Assembly: GCA_964414715.1 (NCBI GenBank)
Contig: CAYPXN010000006.1
Span: 1 to 11,121, forward strand
Origin: CAYPXN01 sp964414715
GTDB lineage: Bacteria; UBA10199; JADFYH01
Length of the DNA stretch: 11,121 nucleotides
Reading direction: 5' to 3'
The notes under the pieces are model-generated. The model was not told the DNA's origin. It was given only the letters and a program-made list of their open reading frames with translations, and did no database searches. Below, piece by piece: positions 1-6,385 of the stretch; position 1 is the first letter of the stretch, and each line of letters starts with the position of its first letter. Made by a program: the position numbers and the translations under genes.

Positions 1-996
1 ATTTGGGGAGTGGCTCAGGATATGGAAGCGGTGGAACGTGATTTGGAGCCTATTTCAAAAATTCCCGTGCACAGTCTTTACGGTTCCGATGTGGAAAGCC
101 TGAAACCCCGAAGTGAATGGTTGGAGGGTTTGGATGCGGTCATCTGTGATTTACAGGATGTGGGATCTCGTTACTACACCTTCATTTATTCTGTTGCTTT
201 GATGATGCAAGCCTGCACCCAAGCAGGAGTTCCCGTGTATGTGTTGGATCGCCCCAATCCCATCAATGGAATGGATGTAGAAGGGGGTGAGATTCAAAAA
301 GGTTACGAATCTTTTGTGGGTTTATACTCTTTACCCAATCGACACGGAATGACTTTGGGTGAAATGGCGGTTTATTTAAATGAGGTCCATGAGATTGGAG
401 CGGATTTAACTGTTCTCAAGCTTCAGGGCTGGAGTCGAAAAAAATATTTGGATGAGTTCAATGCCGCTTGGGTTTTGCCCTCTCCCAATATGCCCACTTT
501 GGAGACGGCCATTGTTTATCCAGGAATGTGTTTGCTGGAAGCTACTGAAATTTCTGAAGGAAGGGGAACTACTCGTCCTTTTGAAATCTTTGGGGCACCT
601 TATGTTAAACCAGAAAAGTTAAAGAACTATTTAAATGATCTGAAATTGAAGGGAGTTTACTTCAGACCCTTGTTTTTTAAACCGAGTTTTCAAAAATGTG
701 CAGGTCAGATTTGTGGTGGACTTCAAATTCATGTGACAGATCGTAAAAAATTCAAACCTTATTTAACAGGCCTGGCGATTGTGAAGGCAATTCATGATTT
801 GTATTCCTCAAATTTTTCATGGCGTGAAAAACCTTACGAGTTTGTAAGAGAAATTCCTGCTATTGATTTGTTGACGGGTTCGGATTTGTTTAGAAAACAG
901 TTAATAAAGTCAGCCTCTTGGAAGGAAATTGTTCAATCTTATGAAGAAGGAAAGTCTGTTTTGCTCAAACAGAGAAGAGAGTATTTGTTATATTAG
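1..996 (+). CDS. NamZ-like exo-beta-N-acetylmuramidase (DUF1343, GH171), 5' partial
   Basis: C-terminal part (about 331 residues) of a DUF1343/NamZ-family protein. The reading frame is open back to base 1 (I-W-G-V-A-Q-D...), so the GTG at base 10 is internal and the true start lies outside the window. Family landmarks appear in order: VICDLQDVGSRYYTF, LDRPNPINGMDVEGG, SFVGLYSLPNRHGMTLGEMA, WVLPSPNMPT, a YPGMCLLEATEISEGRGTT segment, FEIFGAPY, and a late HVTDRKKFKP / IDLLTGSDLF segment. Characterised NamZ enzymes release terminal N-acetylmuramic acid from peptidoglycan fragments in cell-wall recycling or scavenging; the same activity here is inferred from family. The missing N-terminus would tell whether it is exported. 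No clear terminator follows; a lipoprotein gene on the same strand begins 51 bp later. Confidence 0.9.
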   Translation: MWGVAQDMEAVERDLEPISKIPVHSLYGSDVESLKPRSEWLEGLDAVICDLQDVGSRYYTFIYSVALMMQACTQAGVPVYVLDRPNPINGMDVEGGEIQKGYESFVGLYSLPNRHGMTLGEMAVYLNEVHEIGADLTVLKLQGWSRKKYLDEFNAAWVLPSPNMPTLETAIVYPGMCLLEATEISEGRGTTRPFEIFGAPYVKPEKLKNYLNDLKLKGVYFRPLFFKPSFQKCAGQICGGLQIHVTDRKKFKPYLTGLAIVKAIHDLYSSNFSWREKPYEFVREIPAIDLLTGSDLFRKQLIKSASWKEIVQSYEEGKSVLLKQRREYLLY

Positions 997-1047
997 TTTT
1001 TTTGGATTGTATCCCCGGATTTCCTCTGATAGAGCCTGCAAAGTTTT

Positions 1048-1401
1048 ATGAAACATTTCATTCAAAAATTGATTTTTGTTTTCTTGTGTTTGGGTTTTGT
1101 GGCTTGCAGTAAAGGTAATGCCCCTTTTGTGGGTACTCCCAGCATTATTATATTGCCGACTACCGTTACTTTGGGTCCCGGCCAAACCCAGCAATTTGAT
1201 GCCACTATTTATTATACGACGACTACTGTGATTTGGAGTGTGGATGGTGGGGATGCGAATGGTACCATCGATTCGACAGGCCTCTATACGGCGCCTTCAA
1301 CGATTAGCCAAAACTCAACCGCAGTAGTACGAGCGAGCCTCGCTAATAATACGAGCACCCAAGATACTTCCACGGTGGATTTGACGACTACTCCGCCATA
1401 A
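1048..1401 (+). CDS. small lipoprotein with a bacterial Ig-like (Big_2-type) domain
   Basis: A 117-residue protein with a lipoprotein signal: charged start (MKHFIQK), hydrophobic core, then GFVAC with the lipidated Cys at residue 20. The mature part is one short Ig-like domain: LGPGQTQQFDATI near residues 42-54, VIWSVDGG near 60-68, GTIDSTGLYTAPS near 71-84, and a terminal Thr/Ser-rich strand. This matches the 'PGQTQQF...V.WSV...G.I...GLYTAP' pattern of bacterial Big_2-like repeats found in surface proteins. It is probably membrane-anchored; ligand and role are unknown. The ATG at 1048 is chosen because the signal peptide starts there; no clear Shine-Dalgarno sequence precedes it. The gene lies between the muramidase and tRNA-Gln on the same strand, and nothing ties it functionally to either. 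Confidence 0.75.
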   Translation: MKHFIQKLIFVFLCLGFVACSKGNAPFVGTPSIIILPTTVTLGPGQTQQFDATIYYTTTTVIWSVDGGDANGTIDSTGLYTAPSTISQNSTAVVRASLANNTSTQDTSTVDLTTTPP

Positions 1402-1417
1402 AATTTTGGCAAAATTT
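1401..1417 (+). other. AT-rich perfect inverted repeat before tRNA-Gln
   Basis: The sequence is aaatttt-ggc-aaaattt, a perfect 7-bp stem with a 3-base loop. It starts at the last base of the lipoprotein stop codon and ends 15 bp before the tRNA. It could be a weak terminator for the lipoprotein gene or part of the tRNA leader. The stem is all A/T and lacks a following T-run, so function is uncertain. Confidence 0.35.
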
Positions 1418-1432
1418 ATAAGCTTCGATAAC

Positions 1433-1503
1433 TCGGGAATCGTCCAATGGTAGGACTACGGACTCTGACTCCGTCAATCTAGGTTCGAATCCTAGTTCCC
1501 GAA
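1433..1503 (+). tRNA. tRNA-Gln (anticodon CUG)
   Basis: Cloverleaf folded by hand. Acceptor tcgggaa (1433-1439) pairs with ttcccga (1496-1502). The D-stem is gtcc/ggac (1442-1445 with 1453-1456). The anticodon stem acgga/tccgt (1458-1462 with 1470-1474) encloses loop ctctgac, giving anticodon CTG at 1465-1467. The variable loop is caat. The T-stem ctagg/cctag (1479-1483 with 1491-1495) encloses ttcgaat. The discriminator is A1503, and CCA is not encoded. All stems are fully Watson-Crick. The T1-A72 pair and anticodon fit tRNA-Gln reading CAG. A terminator-like hairpin follows 5 bp downstream, and the last 16 bases are duplicated at 1676-1691. Confidence 0.95.
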
Positions 1504-1508
1504 CAATA

Positions 1509-1535
1509 AAAAACTTCAGCTTCTCTGGAGTTTTT
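1509..1535 (+). terminator. terminator-like hairpin after tRNA-Gln
   Basis: aaaaacttcag (1509-1519) pairs with ctggagttttt (1525-1535) around loop cttct, with a single G-T wobble. The U-run forms the 3' arm of the stem, as in a bidirectional intrinsic terminator. It is well placed to end the tRNA transcript. Confidence 0.6.
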
Positions 1536-1556
1536 AATTGTTCAAGTTGTGGATGA

Positions 1557-1675
1557 GAACCGACGGTTCGACAATGTGTTTCTCCAACGGAGAAAATTAT
1601 TATAGATAACCTGAGGCGGGTGCCCATGTCATGGGCGACGAAGGTTATCATTGCATTGATCCTGCGTAGCAGGAT
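1557..1675. other. array of four perfect hairpins, possible structured RNA
   Basis: Four separate inverted repeats lie in about 120 bp. They are gaacc-gac-ggttc (1557-1569); tttctcc-aac-ggagaaa (1579-1595); an outer 8-bp stem gataacct/aggttatc (1605-1612 with 1642-1649) enclosing gcccatg-t-catgggc (1622-1636); and atcctgc-gta-gcaggat (1659-1675). Three of the four have 3-base loops. No coding potential is evident on either strand. The density suggests a structured RNA or protein-binding sites inside the segment bounded by the tRNA-tail repeats. Orientation, transcription and function are unknown. Confidence 0.45.
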
Positions 1676-1734
1676 AATCCTAGTTCCCGAAATTATTCGT
1701 CCTCGCCGGAGTATGATGGGTTTTATAAGTTTCT

Positions 1735-2004
1735 CTAGCTGGCATTAGAAAGACGGCCTGTGACAAACTTATGCAGCACACTGGCAATCAGTGTTTGATA
1801 AGGAATACCTTCTTCGGCGGCTTTACGCTTGATGAGTTTTAAATCAGGTCCTGATAAGCGGATGTTGATCCGAGCATCTTTCTTAAGGTAACTCGTGGCC
1901 GCTTCCTTGGCGGCTTCCATTTCCTTTTCGGCATTCCTGGATCTTTTGAGTTTGCCCTTTTGTAAGGCTTCCAAGATTTCTTTTTCTTCGTTTGTTGTTT
2001 TCAT
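1735..2004 (-). CDS. CopG-type antitoxin of a type II toxin-antitoxin pair (BrnA-like)
   Basis: An 89-residue protein. Residues 1-45 are charged and helical, typical of the linker region of such antitoxins. Residues ~44-80 form the ribbon-helix-helix pattern: beta strand ARINIRLSG, helix DLKLIKRKAAEEG, then PYQTLIASVLHKFV. Ribbon-helix-helix antitoxins neutralise the partner toxin and repress their own operon through the beta strand; this is family knowledge applied here. The ATG at 2004 sits 5 bp after the toxin stop, with GGGAAGGAA overlapping the toxin's last codons as ribosome-binding site, so the two are translationally linked. Toxin-first order is the same as in brnTA. Confidence 0.8.
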   Translation of the reverse strand: MKTTNEEKEILEALQKGKLKRSRNAEKEMEAAKEAATSYLKKDARINIRLSGPDLKLIKRKAAEEGIPYQTLIASVLHKFVTGRLSNAS

Positions 2005-2009
2005 ATACT

Positions 2010-2297
2010 TTATTCCTTCCCAGCTAAATAAGCTTTCGTCGCTTTGCGACTGGGGTAAATCGTTTTGAGGAAAATTTTATTTTCCTCTCTTACAAAGGGA
2101 ACCAAATAAATATACCCTTGGACATCAATTACGTAGATCTGCTGATTTGGATATTTAGCCTTGTTTGGATGTTCGACAACATCTAATAAGTGACCTTCAT
2201 CGATAAGAAGAATAATTTCCTCAAAACTGATGCCTCTTTCCTTTTTCAGGGAGGTGTTTTTTTTAATATCATATTCAAATTCAAGCTCTTTAGCCAT
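2010..2297 (-). CDS. BrnT-like toxin (type II toxin-antitoxin, RelE-fold RNase family)
   Basis: A 95-residue protein starting MAKELEFEYDIKKN, which matches the 'FEWDPxKN...K.G.SFEEA' opening of BrnT-family toxins, followed by GISFEEIILLIDEG, IYVIDVQGYIYLVPFV and a terminal TIYPSRKATKAYL strand-helix. BrnT toxins are ribosome-independent RNases of the RelE fold that arrest growth; activity here is inferred. The ATG at 2297 is preferred over the TTG two codons upstream (2303), because the family motif begins right after it and neither has a good Shine-Dalgarno sequence. It could instead belong to a related small toxin family also paired with CopG antitoxins. Confidence 0.7.
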   Translation of the reverse strand: MAKELEFEYDIKKNTSLKKERGISFEEIILLIDEGHLLDVVEHPNKAKYPNQQIYVIDVQGYIYLVPFVREENKIFLKTIYPSRKATKAYLAGKE

Positions 2298-2302
2298 ATT
2301 CA

Positions 2303-2331
2303 AATGTATGTCGATGTGTGCCTAATGTCAA
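2303..2331 (-). promoter_or_regulatory. sigma-70-type promoter of the toxin-antitoxin operon
   Basis: Read on the minus strand: TTGACA (2331-2326), a 17-base spacer, then TACATT (2308-2303). The -35 box is perfect and the -10 box matches 4 of 6. The expected transcription start (about 2296) falls on the toxin ATG at 2297, which would give a leaderless or almost leaderless mRNA. Confidence 0.5.
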
Positions 2332-2485
2332 TATTGAAGATTTACTGTAAAATTATAGGATTTCCCTGCCTTCGGATTAAGTCTGTAGCTTGGGTAGAGT
2401 TTAATGGCTAGAATTTGTAATTCGTCATCCAAGGTATTGAAGTTTTGAAGGAGGTTTTCAAATTCCTAATGTTGACCGAAATTAT

Positions 2486-3757
2486 TTAGAATCCTTGGGT
2501 TTTGTTGTAGCAATCCACATATTCCGCATTCTCCCAATTCAAACTCGACAGGCAAGAGCCCTGAAGATTTGCAACTTCGATTGTGAGTTTTGGAATCTCT
2601 GTGGAATCAGTGGTGCAATCATCTGCTTCATCCCCATTAAATGAATTTAAAGTTTCAGTGAGTGGAGTACCAGGAAGTGGAGGAGGGGGGAGATCAATGT
2701 TGGTAATTTGTGGATCTGTCATTCGGGTATCGCCACTCCAGCCTTCACTTGTGGTAACGTTATAATCATATTCTCCATTGGGTGTGAGTGATTGAATGCT
2801 GGTGTTTTCACCTTGTCCATTTCCCAAGGCAAGAAGTCCTATGTCATAGGTGGAACCGCTGACATTCCTGTCAATTAATTGTGTAATGCTATTTGTTTGG
2901 GAACTTTGTGTACCCATGTCAGAAGCAACTACATGATAACCTTTATAAGAGAGAGTGTTGATACTTTGTTGAAGATTTATTTCACTGTATCTTTGTTCTG
3001 AACGTATAGTTGTGCTTTGAGTAGTCATGTTTTTGGTGTTGATGAATTGGGCTGTAGTATTGCCATTGGCATCTTCTAGGAACTGTAATGTTCCTGTAAT
3101 GATAGCATTATGCCATCCACTTCCACCCCCGTCTGTTCCTTTATATTGCATCCAAAAATTATTATCGGAAATAGTCTGGGTGATATAATTGAACTGATGG
3201 CTTTGATTATTTTCATCTACACCACAGATATACATTTTAAATGACTTGATAATGTTTTCCTCTCGATTTACTTTTATTTTTACTCTTGCACTTCCTTCTT
3301 TGCTTTCTTGTCCATTCATGGTGAGGACAACATCAAGAACATGATCTTTTCCGTCATACAAATCGGGTACTGCAGTTGTGAGTTGGTCATTTAATTGTTG
3401 GAGCATGCAGTATCCGATACTTCCCGTGCTTAAAATTTCAAAAGCGGTAATACTTTGACTGGCTGTTTCACAAGCAAGAAGAGAGCTTTGGGCATTGAAA
3501 GTATTATCGTCGTACTGGTTTAAATTTAAAACACCGCTATTTGTATCTGAAGAAACATTGGAAGAAGTTGCGGTGGAAGCTTTGATCGGATCCATAGGAT
3601 TGGGAAGATATATAAATTTTGAAATTCCTGAAATCTGGGTACTCGTAGGTGTGATGGGAGTATTGCCGTCGTTATCTCCACAAGCGCTAAGAGACGATAA
3701 GATAAAAACAATACTTAAGCAGATAAAGAAGTTTCTCTTTATTTGAAATTGCAACAT
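2486..3757 (-). CDS. orphan lipoprotein, 423 aa, function unknown
   Basis: The N-terminus MLQFQIKRNFF plus a hydrophobic stretch ending LSSLSAC is a lipoprotein signal with the lipidated Cys at residue 26. The ATG at 3757 is chosen because GGAGG (3770-3766) lies 8 bases upstream; a longer version from TTG at 3772 would absorb that ribosome-binding site. The mature protein is rich in Ser/Thr/Asn/Gln and looks like beta-rich exported material. There is a Thr/Ser linker (residues ~30-45 and 60-75), a central segment with VLDVVLTMNGQ, VKIKVNREENIIKSFKMYICG and FWMQYKGTDGGGSGW, a Pro-rich IDLPPPPLPGTP segment around residue 360, and a Cys-containing tail (DDCTTDS, GSCLSS, VDCYNK). I do not recognise a family. 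It is divergent from the sigma-factor gene across about 285 bp. Confidence 0.75.
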   Translation of the reverse strand: MLQFQIKRNFFICLSIVFILSSLSACGDNDGNTPITPTSTQISGISKFIYLPNPMDPIKASTATSSNVSSDTNSGVLNLNQYDDNTFNAQSSLLACETASQSITAFEILSTGSIGYCMLQQLNDQLTTAVPDLYDGKDHVLDVVLTMNGQESKEGSARVKIKVNREENIIKSFKMYICGVDENNQSHQFNYITQTISDNNFWMQYKGTDGGGSGWHNAIITGTLQFLEDANGNTTAQFINTKNMTTQSTTIRSEQRYSEINLQQSINTLSYKGYHVVASDMGTQSSQTNSITQLIDRNVSGSTYDIGLLALGNGQGENTSIQSLTPNGEYDYNVTTSEGWSGDTRMTDPQITNIDLPPPPLPGTPLTETLNSFNGDEADDCTTDSTEIPKLTIEVANLQGSCLSSLNWENAEYVDCYNKTQGF

Positions 3758-3765
3758 GACACGAA

Positions 3766-3770
3766 CCTCC
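3766..3770 (-). promoter_or_regulatory. ribosome-binding site that fixes the lipoprotein start
   Basis: GGAGG on the minus strand, 8 bases upstream of the ATG at 3757. It decides for this ATG against the in-frame TTG at 3772. Confidence 0.7.
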
Positions 3771-4042
3771 AAAAACGCAAATTTTACTGTTTGATACTAA
3801 ACAAGATGCAAGAAGCATGCTCGATAAAAGTATTAAGACTTGTTAATAAATGTTAAGAATTGATAATCATATTTTTGGGACGGATTGTTCTGATGTGTCA
3901 AAAAAACAGCAGATCATAGGGTGATTTAGAACTTTATGGAACAGTCTGATTAGTACAAGCGCCTTAGCAACTTTTCACAATTTCAAACGAGAATAAAAAA
4001 TAATTTTCAAAAATTAAGAAGGGGTAGAAAGACGAAAGCCTT
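3771..4042. other. divergent intergenic region between lipoprotein and sigma-factor genes
   Basis: AT-rich, no gene seen. On the plus strand TTGTTA (3840-3845), a 16-base spacer and GATAAT (3862-3867) form a possible but weak promoter. It would leave a leader of about 170 bases before the GTG at 4043. A purine-rich AAGAAGGGG (near 4016-4024) sits too far from that GTG to be an ordinary ribosome-binding site. No convincing terminator or larger repeat is visible. Confidence 0.35.
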
Positions 4043-5659
4043 GTGCTGACCTTGCTTGAGCGATCTACTTCTTATCGTACATTTCCTTCTCATCTGAATG
4101 AAAAACAAATTCAAATGGATGATATGCTCCATTCGTTTACGCATGAGGCAGCAGATTGGAAAAGTCTTTTGGCAATGAGTCTGGGATCTTTTGCTTTTCG
4201 TTTTGGAAATAATTTTTTTGTCAAAGCCTGTCAGTTTTTTAAGTCCTCTATCCTTTGTCGTGGATCTGCATTTGTAGGTCTTGTTAGTGAAGTGACTGCC
4301 TATCGAATATCAAACAAAGCTTTGGATAAAGATTCTCATGGCATTTTTTCAAAAAACTGGATGTCTGATTTTGTTAATTTTGGAACTCTCAAGCTATTTG
4401 GATATTTATTACCAACATATAATATTATGTTGAGACATCTTCTGCAGGATGTTGCTTCGCTGGCAGCAAATCACTTGTCCTCTGCGATGCTGTATGGTTT
4501 CCAAAGTCAGGATTCTCTTGTCTATCAACTCATGAGATCAGAAGTGTTAAATCTTCAGATGCAAGCGGGTATGGCTTTGTTCCATTTCAGTTCAAGAAAC
4601 ATATTTAACAGTGTGGAGCAAAATGTTTCCATTCAAACCCCCATATTTAAAAAGAATTCTTCCGAAGTTTTACATGTTGTTCTTATGTCTGCAGAGCATC
4701 TCAGAAGTTCATGGGCTGCTTATAGATCTCAGATGAGGAAAATGGCACATGACTTTCCGCTTCCAGACATGGAAACAGAAGCGGCTCTTTTTGAGAAACT
4801 CCAGGCTTCCAATTTTCAAGACAGGCATTTGATGACTCGGTTTGTAAATCCTCATCTTCCCGGTATTTGTGCCATGGCGAACAAATTTTACGGACATCCA
4901 GACTTTAAGCTAGAGCTTATCTTTATTGGAAATGCAGCAGTGATGGAAGCCGTGAGAAGATTTGATTTGGGGAAAAGGGTGGCTTTTTCGAATTATGCAA
5001 GCAGGTCTGCAAGGGGGGCAATGTTGAATTTTATCCTTGAGAATTCAGGAATCAGACTTACCACAAGAGCCCAAAGAGATGCTTTTTGGAATTTGAGTCA
5101 TGTTTCAAAAGAGTTGACCGATCGAGGCCTGGAAGCCAGTAATGAAAATTTGGCAGAACAGTTTAATGAGCGTATGGCTCTCCGAAGATTGAGAAAGTTT
5201 AAAAAAGAAGAAAGCTATGAGAATGTTCAAGATGTTTTGAGCAAACAAAAAAGTAAAATTACTCCTGAAGATATTGCGAAAATTCGCAAACTACGACGGC
5301 ACTGTTTGGTAAAAAGCATATCAGAACCCAGAAAAGAAGATGAAGATGACAGAACGATTCTTGAAAGTTTGGAATCTTCGGATAAATCCGCACATCATCT
5401 TTATGAAGAATCTGATTTGCAAGCCAGAATAAGAAATAAAATGCCAGGATTTATTAAAAGCTTGGATCAAAGAGAAAAAGTGATTTTTAAAAGAATGATA
5501 TTGAGACCCATGCAGAAAGATGACCCCCAAGAAAAAGATACTTTAAAAATATTGGGGAAAAAATTTGGCATTTCCAGAGAACGGGTAAGACAATTAAAAG
5601 AACGTATTCAGGACAAATTCAGGATCTTTTTTCAGGAGGAAAATCCTTATAGTTTTTAG
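4043..5659 (+). CDS. sigma-70-family RNA polymerase sigma factor with a ~240-residue N-terminal extension
   Basis: A 538-residue protein. Region 2 is at about 255-335: MTRFVNPHLPGICAMANKFY, then AAVMEAVRRFDLGKRVAFSNYASRSARGAML, which aligns with the core-binding and -10 recognition helices. The 'YA..R.ARGAML' form resembles group 3 (FliA-like) factors rather than the YATWWIRQAI of RpoD. Region 4 is at about 470-530: LDQREKVIFKRMIL, then LKILGKKFGISRERVRQLKERI, a -35 helix-turn-helix of RpoH/RpoD style. Residues 390-460 are a charged linker. Residues 1-240 match no sigma region I know; residues 41-182 are rich in hydrophobic and Gly/Ala helical segments (SLLAMSLGSFAFRFG, FVGLVSEVTAYRIS, FGTLKLFGYLLP, DVASLAANHLSSAML). 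The start is uncertain: GTG 4043 follows an in-frame stop at 4025, but ATG at 4115 or 4124 is possible. Sigma activity is inferred; promoters served are unknown. Two membrane-protein genes follow closely. Confidence 0.85.
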   Translation: MLTLLERSTSYRTFPSHLNEKQIQMDDMLHSFTHEAADWKSLLAMSLGSFAFRFGNNFFVKACQFFKSSILCRGSAFVGLVSEVTAYRISNKALDKDSHGIFSKNWMSDFVNFGTLKLFGYLLPTYNIMLRHLLQDVASLAANHLSSAMLYGFQSQDSLVYQLMRSEVLNLQMQAGMALFHFSSRNIFNSVEQNVSIQTPIFKKNSSEVLHVVLMSAEHLRSSWAAYRSQMRKMAHDFPLPDMETEAALFEKLQASNFQDRHLMTRFVNPHLPGICAMANKFYGHPDFKLELIFIGNAAVMEAVRRFDLGKRVAFSNYASRSARGAMLNFILENSGIRLTTRAQRDAFWNLSHVSKELTDRGLEASNENLAEQFNERMALRRLRKFKKEESYENVQDVLSKQKSKITPEDIAKIRKLRRHCLVKSISEPRKEDEDDRTILESLESSDKSAHHLYEESDLQARIRNKMPGFIKSLDQREKVIFKRMILRPMQKDDPQEKDTLKILGKKFGISRERVRQLKERIQDKFRIFFQEENPYSF

Positions 5660-5704
5660 TGGAAGTGTTTGAAAGTTCTGGTTAAGTCTCTAAATAGACT
5701 TGTC

Positions 5705-6001
5705 ATGTTAAAAACTTTCAAAAACTTTAAAGAATTTTATCCTTTCTATCTTTCCCAACATTCGAACAAAGTGAATCGTGTTTTGCATCGTATTGGCACG
5801 AGTATAGGTGTTGTGTCTGTGCTTTGGATAATTTGGCACGAAGAATGGAAATATCTTTGGCTTCCTGTTGTGCTGGGTTACGCTTTTGCCTGGGTGGGGC
5901 ATTTCTTTTTTGAAAAGAATAAACCTGCAACGTTTCAATATCCTCTTTATAGTTTTCGGGCAGATTTTGTAATGTTGTTTGAAATTTTTAAAGGAAAATA
6001 A
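5705..6001 (+). CDS. Mpo1-like (DUF962) membrane protein
   Basis: 98 residues from the ATG at 5705. The frame opens earlier at a TTG (5669), but the family normally begins just before the 'F.EFYPFYL..H' block, so the ATG is preferred; no strong Shine-Dalgarno sequence helps. Hallmarks: FKEFYPFYLSQHSNKVNRVLHRIGTSIG (His residues spaced as in Mpo1), hydrophobic membrane segments (VVSVLWIIW, YLWLPVVLGYAFAWVG), then GHFFFEKNKPATFQYPLYSF and a terminal RADFVML. Yeast Mpo1 is an Fe-dependent dioxygenase acting in alpha-oxidation of 2-hydroxy fatty acids; the bacterial role is not established. It lies 45 bp after the sigma-factor stop and its TAA overlaps the next ATG by one base, so cotranscription is likely. 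Confidence 0.85.
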   Translation: MLKTFKNFKEFYPFYLSQHSNKVNRVLHRIGTSIGVVSVLWIIWHEEWKYLWLPVVLGYAFAWVGHFFFEKNKPATFQYPLYSFRADFVMLFEIFKGK

Positions 6002-6357
6002 TGGCTTCCAAAAATATCCTGCAAAAAATATTTGATAATGACTGTCCTCGTTGTGGAGAGGGAAGGGTTTTTAAAAGCTATCTAGATATGAATGTAGAGT
6101 GTTCCCATTGCTCTTATTTATTTCAAAGAGAATCCGGATACTTTGTGATGTCCTGGTTTATTAATTATATCTTGAGTGGTTTTATCGTGATGCCCGTATT
6201 TCTCTTGTTGATAGTGTTGGGATTTTCCTATTCGGTATTTATCACTATTCCACTTTTGATTCTGGTATTGATTCAGCCTTTCATGATTCGATTTTCAAGA
6301 TTGTTGTGGATGAATCTGGATTACAAAGTGGAACAATCCAAAAAAAACAAGTATTAA
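6001..6357 (+). CDS. DUF983 zinc-ribbon membrane protein
   Basis: A 118-residue DUF983 protein. The zinc ribbon CPRCGEGRVFKSYLDMNVEC-SHC occupies residues ~15-37 (two CxxC pairs), followed by the diagnostic FQRESGYFVMSW. Two strongly hydrophobic membrane segments span residues ~50-72 and ~77-96, with a basic C-terminus (KVEQSKKNKY). The start overlaps the preceding stop (taATG), with AAGGAA at 5991-5996 as ribosome-binding site, so it is translationally coupled to the Mpo1-like gene. The biochemical role of DUF983 is unknown. The pairing with an Mpo1-like lipid enzyme hints at a membrane-lipid job, which is inference only. Only 28 AT-rich bases separate its stop from the convergent lipoprotein stop. 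Confidence 0.88.
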   Translation: MASKNILQKIFDNDCPRCGEGRVFKSYLDMNVECSHCSYLFQRESGYFVMSWFINYILSGFIVMPVFLLLIVLGFSYSVFITIPLLILVLIQPFMIRFSRLLWMNLDYKVEQSKKNKY

Positions 6358-6385
6358 AAAAATATAAAAAACAAAGAACAGGTAT

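Larger units (their letters stand above)
1488..1691 (+). mobile_element. candidate integration scar: tRNA 3'-end direct repeat around a hairpin-rich segment
   Basis: The last 16 bases of the tRNA-Gln gene, aatcctagttcccgaa (1488-1503), recur exactly at 1676-1691, with no similarity evident on either side of the second copy. Exact duplication of a tRNA 3' end is the usual footprint of tyrosine-recombinase integration (attL/attR). The 188-bp unit encodes no integrase and no credible protein. It holds the tRNA terminator plus four perfect hairpins, so it is either a stripped remnant, a non-autonomous mini-element, or one of several tandem att sites left by a larger island. The toxin-antitoxin pair lies just beyond the distal copy. 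The repeat is seen directly; the mobile origin is inferred. Confidence 0.5.

Noticed and set aside
1605..1649. Integron attC site or a second, degenerate tRNA
   Set aside because: The stem ends do not fit the RYYYAAC/GTTRRRY core sites, and no acceptor, D or T arm can be drawn around it.
1388..1651. 87-codon minus-strand frame across the tRNA gene
   Set aside because: It reads antisense through tRNA-Gln and the hairpin segment; frames like this over tRNA genes are regular false predictions.
2442..2461. Small inverted repeat tttgaa/ttcaaa as terminator of the large lipoprotein gene
   Set aside because: Six A/T-rich pairs, no U-run in the right place; too weak to call.
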